DNA of 64,000 nt from Phaeodactylibacter sp. (GCF_022763345.1 NZ_JALEGS010000111.1:62001-126000), one strand, 5' to 3'; numbered from the stretch's first letter, positions 1 to 9,303 are shown. Notes: generated by a model from the letters alone, not told the origin. A program made the numbers and translations.

Positions 1-1077
1 ACCGACGGCCTGAAAGCCGAACGCGAACAGGGCATTACCATAGATGTGGCCTATCGCTACTTCTCAACACCCAAGCGCAAATTCATCATCGCTGATACGC
101 CGGGCCACATTCAGTATACCCGGAATATGGTCACCGGGGCATCTACAGCCAACGTCGCACTCATCCTCATTGATGCCCGCCGGGGCGTACTGGAACAAAC
201 CCGCCGGCATGCCTTTATCGCATCCCTGCTGCAAATTCCGCACCTTGTCGTGTGTATCAATAAGATGGACCTCGTCGACTATTCGGAGGAGACTTACGAA
301 AAGATCAAACAGGACTTTGAGGAGTTTTCCTACAAACTGAATGTCAATGACGTCCACTTTATCCCAATTTCTGCGCTGAAGGGCGATAACGTGGTGACCA
401 AGTCGGAAAGCACCCCCTGGTACGATGGCTCTACCCTGCTTTACTACCTGGAGAACGTACACATTGGCAGCGACCACAACTTCATTGACTGCCGCTTCCC
501 GGTACAGTATGTGGTGCGTCCCAACTCTGATGACTACCACGACTACCGGGGCTATGCCGGACGCATCGCCGGTGGCATCTTCAAAAAAGGAGATGATGTA
601 ATGCTGCTGCCTTCCGGATTCACCAGCAAAATCAAAAAGATTGACACCTTTGACGGGGAAGTCGACGAGGCGTACCCACCGATGTCGGTGACCCTCCTGC
701 TGGAGGATGACCTCGACCTAAGCCGGGGCGACATGATTGTGCGGGAAAACAACCACCCTGAGGTAGAGCAGGACCTGGAAATCATGGTTTGCTGGTTCTC
801 GGACCGTCCGCTGCAACCCCGGGGTAAATATGCCGTACTTCATACCACCAAAGAGGTGCGCTGTATCGTCAAGGAGATACGGTACAAACTGGACATTAAC
901 ACCCTACACCGCAACGAAGAAGACAAGACCATCGGCATGAATGACATCGCACGTGTGGTGATACGGACTACTAAGCCGCTGTACTACGATGCCTACCGTA
1001 AAAACCGCATTACCGGCAGCGTGATCTTCGTAGATGAGGGGACGAATGAGACCGTAGGCGCGGGCATGATTATTTAA
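1..1077 (+). CDS. cysN: Sulfate adenylyltransferase subunit 1 (CysN), 5' end cut by the window
   Basis: GTPase subunit of ATP sulfurylase, which with CysD makes adenosine 5'-phosphosulfate from ATP and sulfate in cytoplasmic sulfate assimilation. The reading frame is open from base 1, so the gene starts before the window. Translation-factor GTPase motifs are visible: the G2 region QGITIDVAYRYF, G3 DTPGH, G4 NKMD and G5 SALKG, followed by the beta-barrel domains. About 358 residues are present. The P-loop G1 and roughly the first 60-70 residues are missing upstream. There is no CysC kinase domain at the C-terminus. A strong terminator follows directly. cysD would be expected just upstream, outside the window. 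The GTG at 46 is internal and is not the start. Confidence 0.95.
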   Translation, partial: TDGLKAEREQGITIDVAYRYFSTPKRKFIIADTPGHIQYTRNMVTGASTANVALILIDARRGVLEQTRRHAFIASLLQIPHLVVCINKMDLVDYSEETYEKIKQDFEEFSYKLNVNDVHFIPISALKGDNVVTKSESTPWYDGSTLLYYLENVHIGSDHNFIDCRFPVQYVVRPNSDDYHDYRGYAGRIAGGIFKKGDDVMLLPSGFTSKIKKIDTFDGEVDEAYPPMSVTLLLEDDLDLSRGDMIVRENNHPEVEQDLEIMVCWFSDRPLQPRGKYAVLHTTKEVRCIVKEIRYKLDINTLHRNEEDKTIGMNDIARVVIRTTKPLYYDAYRKNRITGSVIFVDEGTNETVGAGMII

Positions 1078-1103
1078 GCCTAAAGTATTTGCGCTTCCCT
1101 TCT

Positions 1104-1144
1104 GCCGCCTGTCTGAACCTGACCTTCAGACAGGCGGCTTTTTT
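1104..1144 (+). terminator. Rho-independent terminator after cysN
   Basis: A perfect 14-bp stem (1104-1117 with 1125-1138) closes a 7-nt loop and is followed by six T. It ends the cys transcript about 30 bases after the cysN stop. Confidence 0.9.
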
Positions 1145-1244
1145 ATGCCCCGGAAGCATCCCCTGCTAAAATCGGGCTTTGAGAAACCAAAGCAGGCAAT
1201 CTCGCGTTTTGACAACATATTCGTTTTCGCAAAACCCGATAGCT

Positions 1245-2342
1245 ATGAAACACCTTGCCCTTTATACTTTCCTGTTCTTTGTATTTAGCCCCATTTTTCT
1301 GTTGCGCGCTCAGACTCCCCAAATTACAGATTTCAGGCTTGACGGCGATGCCCGCCAATCGGGCGGCAATTGCATTACCCTCACCCCCGATTATCAGTGG
1401 TCCTCCGGATCGATTTGGTACAAGAAAGCCATCAGCCTTAAGTCTTCCTTTGACATGCAGTTGAGGGTTATGCTCGGGTGTAAGGACCGCGACGGAGCGG
1501 ATGGGATGGTTTTCGTTTTCCACCCTTACGCCGAGCGGACCGGCTACCGGGGGGAAGGGATGGGCTTTGCGGGGCTGAACCCAGCAATTGGTATCGAAAT
1601 TGACACTTGGCAAAACGAGCATCTGGGCGACCCCTGGCAGGATCATGTAGCCATCCTCAGAGACGGCAGTGTCAACCACGGCTTCAACCTGGCAGGGCCT
1701 AAGTGGATTTCCAATATTGAAGACTGCCGGGAGCATGACCTAAACATCAACTGGGCAGCAAACACTCAGACTTTGAGTGTCCGTATCGACGGCAAAGAAG
1801 TAATTTCGCTAAAGCGTGACCTGGTCAGGACGATCTTCAGAGGCAAAGAAAAGGTGTACTGGGGGGTGACCTCCGCCACCGGCAATTACAACAACCGGCA
1901 AGCCGTCTGCTTTGAAAAGCTGGAATTTGAGCTGGTGGAGGAATTGCCTACGCTGGAACTGCAGGGTCAAAAGCTAAAGGAACTGATGCGCGGCCACTTT
2001 ATCACCCTGGACCACATTCAGTTTCAGTCCGGTGGAGCGCAACTGACGCCGGCGTCCCGGCAAGAGCTGGATGAACTGGCCCGGATTATGAAAGCCCATC
2101 CGGACATGCAGCTGGACATCATCGGGCACACCGATAATGTGGGCGCCGCGGCAACCAACTTGTCTTTATCAGAAAAACGATCGAGAGCGGTGGCGGAATA
2201 CCTGAAACAAAAGGGCATCTCGCCAAAACGGCTCAATTCCCGGGGCATGGGCGAAAAATACCCCCGCAATTCCAACGACACACAAAGCGGCAGGCTACGC
2301 AACCGCCGGGTCGAGCTTAGGTTACTTGAACCTATAGCTTAG
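1245..2342 (+). CDS. Exported L-type lectin-like / OmpA-domain protein
   Basis: 365-residue exported protein. Residues 1-23 are a Sec signal peptide ending at an RAQ-type site. Residues about 25-225 resemble bacterial legume-type (L-type) lectin domains, with the core motifs DGADGMVFVFHP and GIEIDTWQN. Residues about 245-365 are an OmpA C-terminal domain (IGHTDNVG, then LSEKRSRAVAEYL and a C-terminal RNRRVEL), which in this family binds peptidoglycan. The likely role is an outer-membrane or periplasmic carbohydrate-binding protein anchored to the wall. The ATG at 1245 is preferred over the earlier in-frame TTG at 1179 because it begins the signal peptide. The gene converges on fecR with only two bases between stops. 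No sugar specificity can be read. Confidence 0.85.
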   Translation: MKHLALYTFLFFVFSPIFLLRAQTPQITDFRLDGDARQSGGNCITLTPDYQWSSGSIWYKKAISLKSSFDMQLRVMLGCKDRDGADGMVFVFHPYAERTGYRGEGMGFAGLNPAIGIEIDTWQNEHLGDPWQDHVAILRDGSVNHGFNLAGPKWISNIEDCREHDLNINWAANTQTLSVRIDGKEVISLKRDLVRTIFRGKEKVYWGVTSATGNYNNRQAVCFEKLEFELVEELPTLELQGQKLKELMRGHFITLDHIQFQSGGAQLTPASRQELDELARIMKAHPDMQLDIIGHTDNVGAAATNLSLSEKRSRAVAEYLKQKGISPKRLNSRGMGEKYPRNSNDTQSGRLRNRRVELRLLEPIA

Positions 2343-2344
2343 CC

Positions 2345-3346
2345 TTACCGGCACCGCCCGCCGTTTAGCTGGTAAGTGGATGCACCAACCTGCTCTACAT
2401 TGAGCCCGTAGATGGTCTCCAGCACTTGCAGAAAATCAGGCAAAGGGTCTCCTTCAATTTCTGTAGAGAGTGCACAAGATTGCAAGTCTTTATTGGCCAA
2501 TTTGAATTCGACTTTGTAATACCGGCCAATTTCCTGCAGCGCATTGCCCAATGCTGCATCACGAAAAACCATTTGCTGGCTATGCCACCCCTGTGCATTG
2601 AGTTCGGGAGCAGGCTTCTTGACCAGCTTTTGCTCGTCAGCCTTAAAAACACCGCGCTCCTTCGGCTTGAGTTCGACCTGCTGGCCGACCTGAGCATTTT
2701 CCATACGCACCAGGCCCTCTGTCACTTCCACTTCAACAGTGGGTTCTTCCGGATAAGCCCGGAGGTTGAATGCGGTACCCAAAACGGTCGTACGCACTCC
2801 GTTAGATTGAATCACGAACGGACGCCCGGGGTCAGGTGCTACTTTGAAGTAAGCCTCACCGGTGAGGGAAACTTGTCTTTTGCCATCAGCAACATCAAAG
2901 CTCAGGTAAGAATCCTCATTGAGATAAACAACAGAGGCATCGGGAAGGGTGACTTCCAATTGTTCAGCCGGACCGGTCGTAAAAACCATGCCGGAAGCTC
3001 CTTGCCCACGGTTAACGAGCCAGATCGTCCCCAGCGCCATGACGAGCGCGATTGCTGCGGCGATGCTCATCCATTTCCGGGACGTTGACTTCAGCTCTAC
3101 GGTTTGGGCTTCCCTGGCCCGGTCGGCATCCATGCGGAACTTCAGGCGGGAGAACCCCTTGTCCACATCCGGCTCGTAGCCAGACTTGTAAGACCGACTT
3201 TCTGACCACAGCTCTTCGAGTTCCCGATGCAGCCCGGGGTCCTGCTGACTGCGAAAGGCCTCTTCCTCTTCCGGCCGCAACTGACCGGTTCGCTGCCGGT
3301 GAAACAATGATATATATCGTGATAATTTCATTCTCATTTGATTCAT
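2345..3346 (-). CDS. FecR-family anti-sigma factor
   Basis: 333-residue inner-membrane regulator. The cytoplasmic N-terminal part (about 1-85) is followed by one membrane segment near residues 88-108, a periplasmic FecR domain (about 120-215, with a GEAYFKVAPDPGRPFVI-type core) and a C-terminal DUF4974 domain (about 255-325). FecR proteins normally relay a signal from a TonB-dependent receptor to a FecI-type sigma factor. The gene follows an ECF sigma gene on the same strand after 115 bases. Unusually, no SusC- or TonB-type receptor lies next to the pair. The start could also be Met4 or Met6. Confidence 0.9.
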   Translation of the reverse strand: MNQMRMKLSRYISLFHRQRTGQLRPEEEEAFRSQQDPGLHRELEELWSESRSYKSGYEPDVDKGFSRLKFRMDADRAREAQTVELKSTSRKWMSIAAAIALVMALGTIWLVNRGQGASGMVFTTGPAEQLEVTLPDASVVYLNEDSYLSFDVADGKRQVSLTGEAYFKVAPDPGRPFVIQSNGVRTTVLGTAFNLRAYPEEPTVEVEVTEGLVRMENAQVGQQVELKPKERGVFKADEQKLVKKPAPELNAQGWHSQQMVFRDAALGNALQEIGRYYKVEFKLANKDLQSCALSTEIEGDPLPDFLQVLETIYGLNVEQVGASTYQLNGGRCR

Positions 3347-3461
3347 TCGTCAATAGGACACAGGCATAACCGGCCTCCCCTATCTATTATTTTCCTTTTT
3401 TCGAATAATGCTCAAAATGTCATCTGCCCGCCCAAACGTCATATTCTAAAGGGATTGCAGC

Positions 3462-4034
3462 TTACTTCTTTCGGTCGACCTCCAGCATTTCCCGGAGCAG
3501 TTTCAATGCCTTTGCCATCTGATTTTCGACGGTCTTGGGCGATATCTCCAGTTGTTCAGCAATTTCCCGGTAGCTCATATCTTCGAACCTACTGAGTACG
3601 AAAACGATACGGCACCGTTCGGGCAGTGCATCAATCGCGGCATCTATTCTCGACTGCAGGTGCTCAGCAGCCATTAGCTCAGGAGCCGTAGCTTCTGTAC
3701 TTTTCTGTACAGGCGCCTGCTCTTCCTCCGTGAATTTTATGCGCTGATCGCGGACGAAATTAAGCGCTTTGTTCACAGCTGCACGCCGTAAATAGCCCTT
3801 TAGCGATGAGGCAACCTGGATGCGGCCCCGCTTCCGCCAAAGTTCATAAAACACATCCTGCGCCAGGTCTTCTACGAGATTGCTATCCGGAATGATTTTA
3901 TACACCGCCTTGCAAACATAGGCGTAGTACTGCCTGAAAATCAGCTCAATGCCGCTCTCATCCCCCTGATTCAGCAAATCCAGTAATTCCTGATCTGTCC
4001 GTTGCTGTTGCAATTTAGTTGGTGCTTTTAACAT
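3462..4034 (-). CDS. ECF-family RNA polymerase sigma factor (FecI type)
   Basis: 190-residue extracytoplasmic-function sigma factor. Region 2 shows DLAQDVFYELWRKRGRI, and region 4 shows a helix-turn-helix around SYREIAEQLEISPKTVENQM, as in the Bacteroidota FecI family. It is presumably held by the FecR protein encoded downstream. The ATG at 4034 gives a normal family length. An in-frame ATG at 4091 would add 19 residues that do not look like sigma region 2. The cognate outer-membrane receptor is not in the window. Confidence 0.9.
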   Translation of the reverse strand: MLKAPTKLQQQRTDQELLDLLNQGDESGIELIFRQYYAYVCKAVYKIIPDSNLVEDLAQDVFYELWRKRGRIQVASSLKGYLRRAAVNKALNFVRDQRIKFTEEEQAPVQKSTEATAPELMAAEHLQSRIDAAIDALPERCRIVFVLSRFEDMSYREIAEQLEISPKTVENQMAKALKLLREMLEVDRKK

Positions 4035-4320
4035 AGTAGGCCAGCACAGCTGCAAAGCTACTGACTGATTCCTATCCACAATATAATACATCCTCAGAAC
4101 ATAGCGTACACTGGTTTGAGCACTACCAAATATTCAGCTTGATCTTTTGAATAAGTAAAAATAATCGAATACCTTAGTCGGCATTATTTAACTAAGTGCT
4201 TCAAAAAACTTCTTGTAGATACCGATAACGACTTTAAACCAAACTTTACACCTGCAAGCAAGATGCCTGAGCTGGCCCTGAACAAAATGGCTCTCCGGCA
4301 AAGGCAAATCACTCACAACC

Positions 4321-5871
4321 ATGAAGAAACTTCTCTTTTTTATCCTTAGCCTTTTTGCCCCTTTTGCAATCTGGGCGCAAGATGGTGGCTCAACTATTGA
4401 CGACAAAATCAACTCCATAATGGAGCCGCTCACCCAGGTGGTGGAGAGCGTCGTATTCGTCCCCATTACGGTAGCGGGCTTTACTATACCTTTTGTATTG
4501 GTCTGGCTCATTGCTGGCGCACTCATTTTTACGATTTATACTGGCTTTGTGAATATCAGGGCTTTTGGTCACGCCATCAACGTGGTACGCGGTAAGTACG
4601 ACGATCCAAATGATGCAGGGGAAGTTTCTCACTTCCAGGCACTTACCGCTGCCCTTTCGGGTACAGTTGGGATCGGAAATATTGCCGGGGTAGCCATCGC
4701 AGTATCTGTAGGCGGGCCTGGTGCCACCTTTTGGATGATCGTGGCCGGTATATTTGGGATGACCTCCAAGTTCGTGGAATGCTCTCTTGGTGTAATGTAC
4801 CGAAATTATAATGTGGATGGCTCTGTCTCCGGTGGCCCGATGTACTACCTCGATAAAGGTTTTAAGGAAAAAGGGGCTACAATGGGCGTCATCGGAAAAA
4901 TACTGGCTGTGCTTTTTGCGATCGCCTGTATTGGTGGTTCATTCGGTGGTGGCAATATGGTGCAGGTCAATCAGGCCGCACAGCAATTCATAGACGTAAC
5001 TGGCGGAAAGGAGAGCTTTATTGCGGACAGCTCCTGGATGTTCGGCGCGGTTATGGCTGTCATTGTAGCCATTATCATCATCGGTGGCATTAAGTCCATC
5101 GCCCGGGTAACCGACAAAATTGTCCCGTTTATGGTGGGCATTTATGTGCTGGGCGCAGTCGTTGTTTTGGTCTACCACTATGCTGACATCCCCGCCGCTT
5201 TTGGAGAAATCATTGGTGGTGCCTTCAACGCAGATGCCCTCTACGGCGGCTTCATCGGTGTCCTGATACAGGGCTTCCGGCGGGCGGCATTTTCGAATGA
5301 GGCAGGTGTGGGCTCTGCATCTATCGCTCACTCTGCGGTGCGTACTGATGAGCCGATCTCAGAAGGTGTTGTAGCGCTTCTTGAGCCTTTTATTGACACC
5401 GTTGTGATTTGTACGATGACGGCTTTAGTTATTGTTATCACCAACTATGGCGGCATTGGCGCAGAGCAGGCTTTCCTGAGCGACCAAAATGGCGACCTGG
5501 ACGGCATCACCCTCACTTCTTCTGCCTTTGAAACAGTGATGGCTTGGTTCCCACCTATCCTTTCCGTTGCGGTTATTCTTTTTGCCTTGTCTACGATGAT
5601 CAGCTGGTCGTACTATGGCCTGAAGGCGTGGACCTACCTCTTCGGTGAAAACAAAACCAATGAGTTGATTTACAAAGCGATCTTCTGTGCCTTTGTTGTG
5701 ATTGGTTCTGCCATCTCTGCCAAAAGTGTTTTCGACTTTGGCGATGCGATGATCTTCGCGATGTGCTTCCCTAATGTGATGGGGCTTTACGTACTCATGC
5801 CCAATGTGATGCGGGCCTACAAGGACTACATGAGACGGATTAAGTCCGGAGAAATAGCGGCTACAAAGTAA
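4321..5871 (+). CDS. Alanine/glycine:cation symporter (AGCS family)
   Basis: 516-residue polytopic inner-membrane protein expected to import alanine or glycine with Na+. It has the AGCS signatures GTVGIGNIAGVA and NEAGVGSASIAHSA and about ten to eleven hydrophobic helices. A cleavable-looking hydrophobic N-terminus (residues 1-20, ending IWAQ) precedes the first conserved helix, which is common in Bacteroidota members. It stands alone, with a 286-base upstream region and a terminator behind the stop. Confidence 0.93.
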   Translation: MKKLLFFILSLFAPFAIWAQDGGSTIDDKINSIMEPLTQVVESVVFVPITVAGFTIPFVLVWLIAGALIFTIYTGFVNIRAFGHAINVVRGKYDDPNDAGEVSHFQALTAALSGTVGIGNIAGVAIAVSVGGPGATFWMIVAGIFGMTSKFVECSLGVMYRNYNVDGSVSGGPMYYLDKGFKEKGATMGVIGKILAVLFAIACIGGSFGGGNMVQVNQAAQQFIDVTGGKESFIADSSWMFGAVMAVIVAIIIIGGIKSIARVTDKIVPFMVGIYVLGAVVVLVYHYADIPAAFGEIIGGAFNADALYGGFIGVLIQGFRRAAFSNEAGVGSASIAHSAVRTDEPISEGVVALLEPFIDTVVICTMTALVIVITNYGGIGAEQAFLSDQNGDLDGITLTSSAFETVMAWFPPILSVAVILFALSTMISWSYYGLKAWTYLFGENKTNELIYKAIFCAFVVIGSAISAKSVFDFGDAMIFAMCFPNVMGLYVLMPNVMRAYKDYMRRIKSGEIAATK

Positions 5872-5882
5872 GATAGCATAGG

Positions 5883-5916
5883 GCGCATCAGTTTTAATAG
5901 CTGATGCGCTCTTTTG
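5883..5916 (+). terminator. Terminator after the AGCS symporter gene
   Basis: A 9-bp perfect stem (5883-5891 with 5901-5909) has a 9-nt A/T-rich loop and a T-rich tail. It lies between convergent genes and may also serve the minus-strand GNAT gene. Confidence 0.75.
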
Positions 5917-5918
5917 CT

Positions 5919-6887
5919 TTAGAGCGGCTGTAAATCAGGCGCCACCCATCTTGACCTTGCCCGAACCGATTGCAGCAGATTTTCGCTATAGAAGGATTTG
6001 GGATAACCGGATGCCGACTGAGGGGACTGCAGCAGCGCCCTTAAAGCTTCCTCGTAATTTAGATGTGGATGCTCCTCCAGAAACTGTTTCAAAACGGCAA
6101 TCCAGAAGACAGTCAGTGTTTCGTGGTAGCCCGCTTCGGGCGTGTTTTGGTGCCCAAGGTAGAGATTGTAGGCGATAATGCCATTTCGCATCCGGCAAAG
6201 GGCCTCATCTTCTCCTTTGTGGAACACGTACCAGAGCGCCACTTTCAAATGCGCCTCATGCGTCCAGCCTGCTTCCGGTATGGCCTGCCGCTCAAAGCCA
6301 CAGACTAACTTTTCAACGGGTGACAGGGCTGGTTCTGGCTTAAAATCCTCCGGCAAAAGCGAGAAGCTGAAGGAATCCGTATTCTTTCCCTCAAACCGGT
6401 AATGCCGCCGGGCATAGCCTTCTCTACGGAACCCGAACTTACGCAACAGGCTCATGGAAGCCCAGTTGTCAACCGCAGTGAGGGCTTCGATACGCTCCAG
6501 TCCGAGTTCTTCAAATCCAAACTTCAACGCTACTGGTAAAAGCTCCTGCATAAAGCCCTGCCCCCAGTCCTCCGTGTCGTACAGACTGTAGCCAATTTCC
6601 GCCCGGCGGTGCCGTCTGAAAATAATGTGATAGGAAAAATCACCGATTAGCTTCCCGGTATCTTTACGGTACAACAACCAGTTGTGCATCCCCAGGCGCG
6701 GACAGTCCAGGCCATAGGTCAGGAAGCGCTCTTTAACGCCAGTGTACATTTCTGGCGTGGGGCAATTCAGGGCAGCCCTCAGCGTCTCGTCATTTAACTT
6801 GGAAGTCAGCGCCTTAAAGGGTGCCGGATTGAGCGTACGAAGCAAGAGCCGCCCGGTATCCAATGTGGGCAAATTCAGATCAGGCAT
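5919..6887 (-). CDS. GNAT N-acetyltransferase fused to a WTHxAHL-type C-terminal domain
   Basis: 322 residues in two parts. Residues about 1-185 are a RimJ/RimL-type GNAT acetyltransferase (EIGYSLYDTEDWGQGFMQE, then ALTAVDNWASMSLLRKFGFRREG, the acetyl-CoA and late GNAT motifs). Residues about 190-322 are a separate histidine-containing domain with WTHEAHLKVALWY and NTPEAGYHETLTVFW. I recall this kind of sequence as small stand-alone hypothetical proteins, but I cannot name a function. The substrate of the acetyltransferase is unknown. The reading frame is continuous, so this is a genuine fusion and not two genes. Confidence 0.85.
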   Translation of the reverse strand: MPDLNLPTLDTGRLLLRTLNPAPFKALTSKLNDETLRAALNCPTPEMYTGVKERFLTYGLDCPRLGMHNWLLYRKDTGKLIGDFSYHIIFRRHRRAEIGYSLYDTEDWGQGFMQELLPVALKFGFEELGLERIEALTAVDNWASMSLLRKFGFRREGYARRHYRFEGKNTDSFSFSLLPEDFKPEPALSPVEKLVCGFERQAIPEAGWTHEAHLKVALWYVFHKGEDEALCRMRNGIIAYNLYLGHQNTPEAGYHETLTVFWIAVLKQFLEEHPHLNYEEALRALLQSPQSASGYPKSFYSENLLQSVRARSRWVAPDLQPL

Positions 6888-6921
6888 GCGTTATTGGTTT
6901 TCGAAAGAACCCTTACCAGAA

Positions 6922-7593
6922 TTAGGAAGTTCCCCGCCGGGGTATTTTAAGGCTTTTATCCAGCCAGCCCATCTTTGGGAGGTATTGTATATAGTACCAA
7001 AACATGGCGATGATAACGCCCATGAATGCGCCCAGATAAACGTCTTTGAAAAAGTGCTGGGTAAGGTAAATACGGGACAAACCTACAATAAGCGCCAGCA
7101 GAAAGCATAAAGCGCCGGTGGTCTTTTTGTTCGGCATACAGAAAGCCATGAAGGCAAAAAGAGCGAAGCCTGCCATCGTATGCCCACTTGGGAAACTGGT
7201 GGCGCCGGAGTGCACTTTGATGCCTTCCACTAGGTTGAGCTGCCCGGCAATGCCCAGCTTCTCAAAATAGGCGAAGGGGCGGTCATGCGCAAAAAACGAT
7301 TTGGAGGCATAAGAAATAGCAGATACACTGAAACCCAGAAACGGAAGAGTAATCGCGTGCCGGAACTTAATAAACAGAAGCACCAATCCGGCCAGAATAA
7401 AACCAATGGGCTCTCCAAGCTTAGTCCCGTTCACAAACAGCAAGTCCAGCAACCCACTGCGGTGCCTGCTGAAAAACCACACAAAGGCGCCAGTTTCCAT
7501 CAGGAATAGCAAGACAGCTCCAAATAAAAGAAATTGAACCATACCGGAAAAAAACCAGCGGTTCAATCGCCATAAATCAGACAGCGGGGTCAT
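6922..7593 (-). CDS. PAP2-family membrane phosphatase
   Basis: 223-residue integral membrane protein with all three PAP2 motifs: KSFFAHDRP, FPSGHTM and SRIYLTQHFFKDVYLG. It probably dephosphorylates a lipid phosphate such as undecaprenyl diphosphate, phosphatidate or a lipid A phosphate at the outer face of the inner membrane. The ATG at 7593 is chosen because the family's first helix begins just after it. It overlaps the 3' end of the lptF-type gene by 17 bases, which suggests translational coupling and a joint envelope function. Confidence 0.9.
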   Translation of the reverse strand: MTPLSDLWRLNRWFFSGMVQFLLFGAVLLFLMETGAFVWFFSRHRSGLLDLLFVNGTKLGEPIGFILAGLVLLFIKFRHAITLPFLGFSVSAISYASKSFFAHDRPFAYFEKLGIAGQLNLVEGIKVHSGATSFPSGHTMAGFALFAFMAFCMPNKKTTGALCFLLALIVGLSRIYLTQHFFKDVYLGAFMGVIIAMFWYYIQYLPKMGWLDKSLKIPRRGTS

Positions 7594-9274
7594 GTTCGGC
7601 TTTTCGTTTTTTGAATAAGTTGATGATGGCTTTGAAGAAATTTGCGTACTGATCGATGTTGACCAGTTTACTGTCATTCATCGCCTTGCGGGTCAGCAAA
7701 ACCCCGATGGGGAACAGCACCGTACAGGGCACCCAGGCCGCAATCGCAGCGGGCAGCACGAAAGACTCGGCAATTTTCCGGCAGAAAATCGTCAGTACGA
7801 TGAAGATCATGAAAAAGATGATCGAGATCAGGATGGGGTACCCAAAACCGCCTTTGCGTACAATCGCGCCCATCGGTGCACCAATGAATACAAAGATGAA
7901 GCAAACCAGCGCCATACTGTATTTGGTATGCAGCTCATAGATGTGCTTGACCCGGCTTTCCTGCAGCCGGTCGATGGAGCGGGTGGCCGATTCGGCATGC
8001 GCCTGAATACTGCGGATAAAGGACTTCGACTTATTGACCAGCCTGAGGCGCTCAGCTTCCGTGAACAACATCAGGATGCTCTCATACTCTTCGACTGGCT
8101 TCTCAATCACCTGCTTGATGGGGCGCCCTTCGAAGGACTTGATGGGTTTGCGGTTGATTTTTTCATCGGGTTTGAATGCCGGCTGTTTGCTGTCGGCTTC
8201 AGGGTTTTCGGCTGGAGCCTCAGCCTTAATGGAATCGACAGCCTCCGTTTGTTCTTCTGCAGCTTCGCTCGCTTTGGCCTCCAGCTTTTCCTCTTCGGCT
8301 CTGATGCGCTCGGCTTCCGCTGCGGCAAGCTTATCTTCTTCATCCGGATTATCCAGGAAGGTGCTGTCCAGCTCCAGTACATCAAAATAGGAACTAAACT
8401 GATTGGAGATACCCACTTCCCGGCGCCGAATTTTTTGCTCCAGAGAGTCTACCGCATCGGCCAGCTGACCGCTCGTCAACATACTACGGTTAGACTTGAA
8501 AAGGTCCTCATTAGTCCGGTTGAGGTTAAATTCGCTCAGATCGAAGACCTTGTACCAGCTTTTGAAATTGGTGCGTACAAATGGGTAGGACCGGCTGTTG
8601 GCTGACCCCGATGGATCCCCTTCCATATATTGATGCCCGTTGTGCAGGTTCATCATGAAGTAGCTCCCATCCTCAGTGGCGTACATTTCCCCCTCACTGG
8701 CTATAATCTGAGACAGCTTGCCTTTGTTGGCATCAGTGTGGTCGTAGATGAGTACGTCTTCTATCCGTTTCCCATCGCCTGGCTTGTTGCCAATATGGAT
8801 GGCGTATCCGTCAAAATCGTCATTAAAAATGCCAGCCTCCAGCCGCAGTGCAGGCTTTTGTTTCTGGATATCGTACATCCTGGAGCCGAATTTTAGGTTG
8901 GCTACCGGAATAAGGTTGTTGGAACAGAAAAAAGAAGCCAGGACCGCAAAGAAACCAAACCCGATCATAGGCCGCATGATCCGGGCCAGAGACACACCGG
9001 CAGACTTAAAGCTCGACAGCTCGTAACGCTCTGCCATATTGCCCATCACCATGACGGAAGAAATCAATACCGCCAGCGGCAGGGCCATCGGCACCAGGGA
9101 GAGGCTTTTGTACCCCATCAGCTCCAGGATGAGAAACAACCCCAGCCCCTTGCCCGCTATATCGTCGATGTACAGCCAAAGTACCTGCATCACCAAAACG
9201 AACATCGCAATCATGAATGTCACGATAAATGGCGGGATAAAACTCTTGATCAGTAAGCGGTCGACAATCTTCAT
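7577..9274 (-). CDS. LptF/LptG-family permease with long acidic insert
   Basis: 565-residue inner-membrane protein of the YjgP/YjgQ family, the transmembrane part of the LptB2FG lipopolysaccharide exporter. N-terminal helices (LLIKSFIPPFIVTFMIAMFVL) and C-terminal helices (around GAPMGAIVRKGGFGYP) match the family. The periplasmic part is much longer than in E. coli LptF (about 366 residues). Residues about 305-400 form a Glu/Ala/Lys-rich, probably coiled or disordered stretch. The ATG at 9274 is preferred because the family begins with a short cytoplasmic helix at this point. A longer frame reaches 9415. A -7-like element lies about 30 bases upstream. Confidence 0.9.
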   Translation of the reverse strand: MKIVDRLLIKSFIPPFIVTFMIAMFVLVMQVLWLYIDDIAGKGLGLFLILELMGYKSLSLVPMALPLAVLISSVMVMGNMAERYELSSFKSAGVSLARIMRPMIGFGFFAVLASFFCSNNLIPVANLKFGSRMYDIQKQKPALRLEAGIFNDDFDGYAIHIGNKPGDGKRIEDVLIYDHTDANKGKLSQIIASEGEMYATEDGSYFMMNLHNGHQYMEGDPSGSANSRSYPFVRTNFKSWYKVFDLSEFNLNRTNEDLFKSNRSMLTSGQLADAVDSLEQKIRRREVGISNQFSSYFDVLELDSTFLDNPDEEDKLAAAEAERIRAEEEKLEAKASEAAEEQTEAVDSIKAEAPAENPEADSKQPAFKPDEKINRKPIKSFEGRPIKQVIEKPVEEYESILMLFTEAERLRLVNKSKSFIRSIQAHAESATRSIDRLQESRVKHIYELHTKYSMALVCFIFVFIGAPMGAIVRKGGFGYPILISIIFFMIFIVLTIFCRKIAESFVLPAAIAAWVPCTVLFPIGVLLTRKAMNDSKLVNIDQYANFFKAIINLFKKRKAEHDPAV

Positions 9275-9303
9275 AGATTCACAAATAGACTTTATGCGTT
9301 GCG

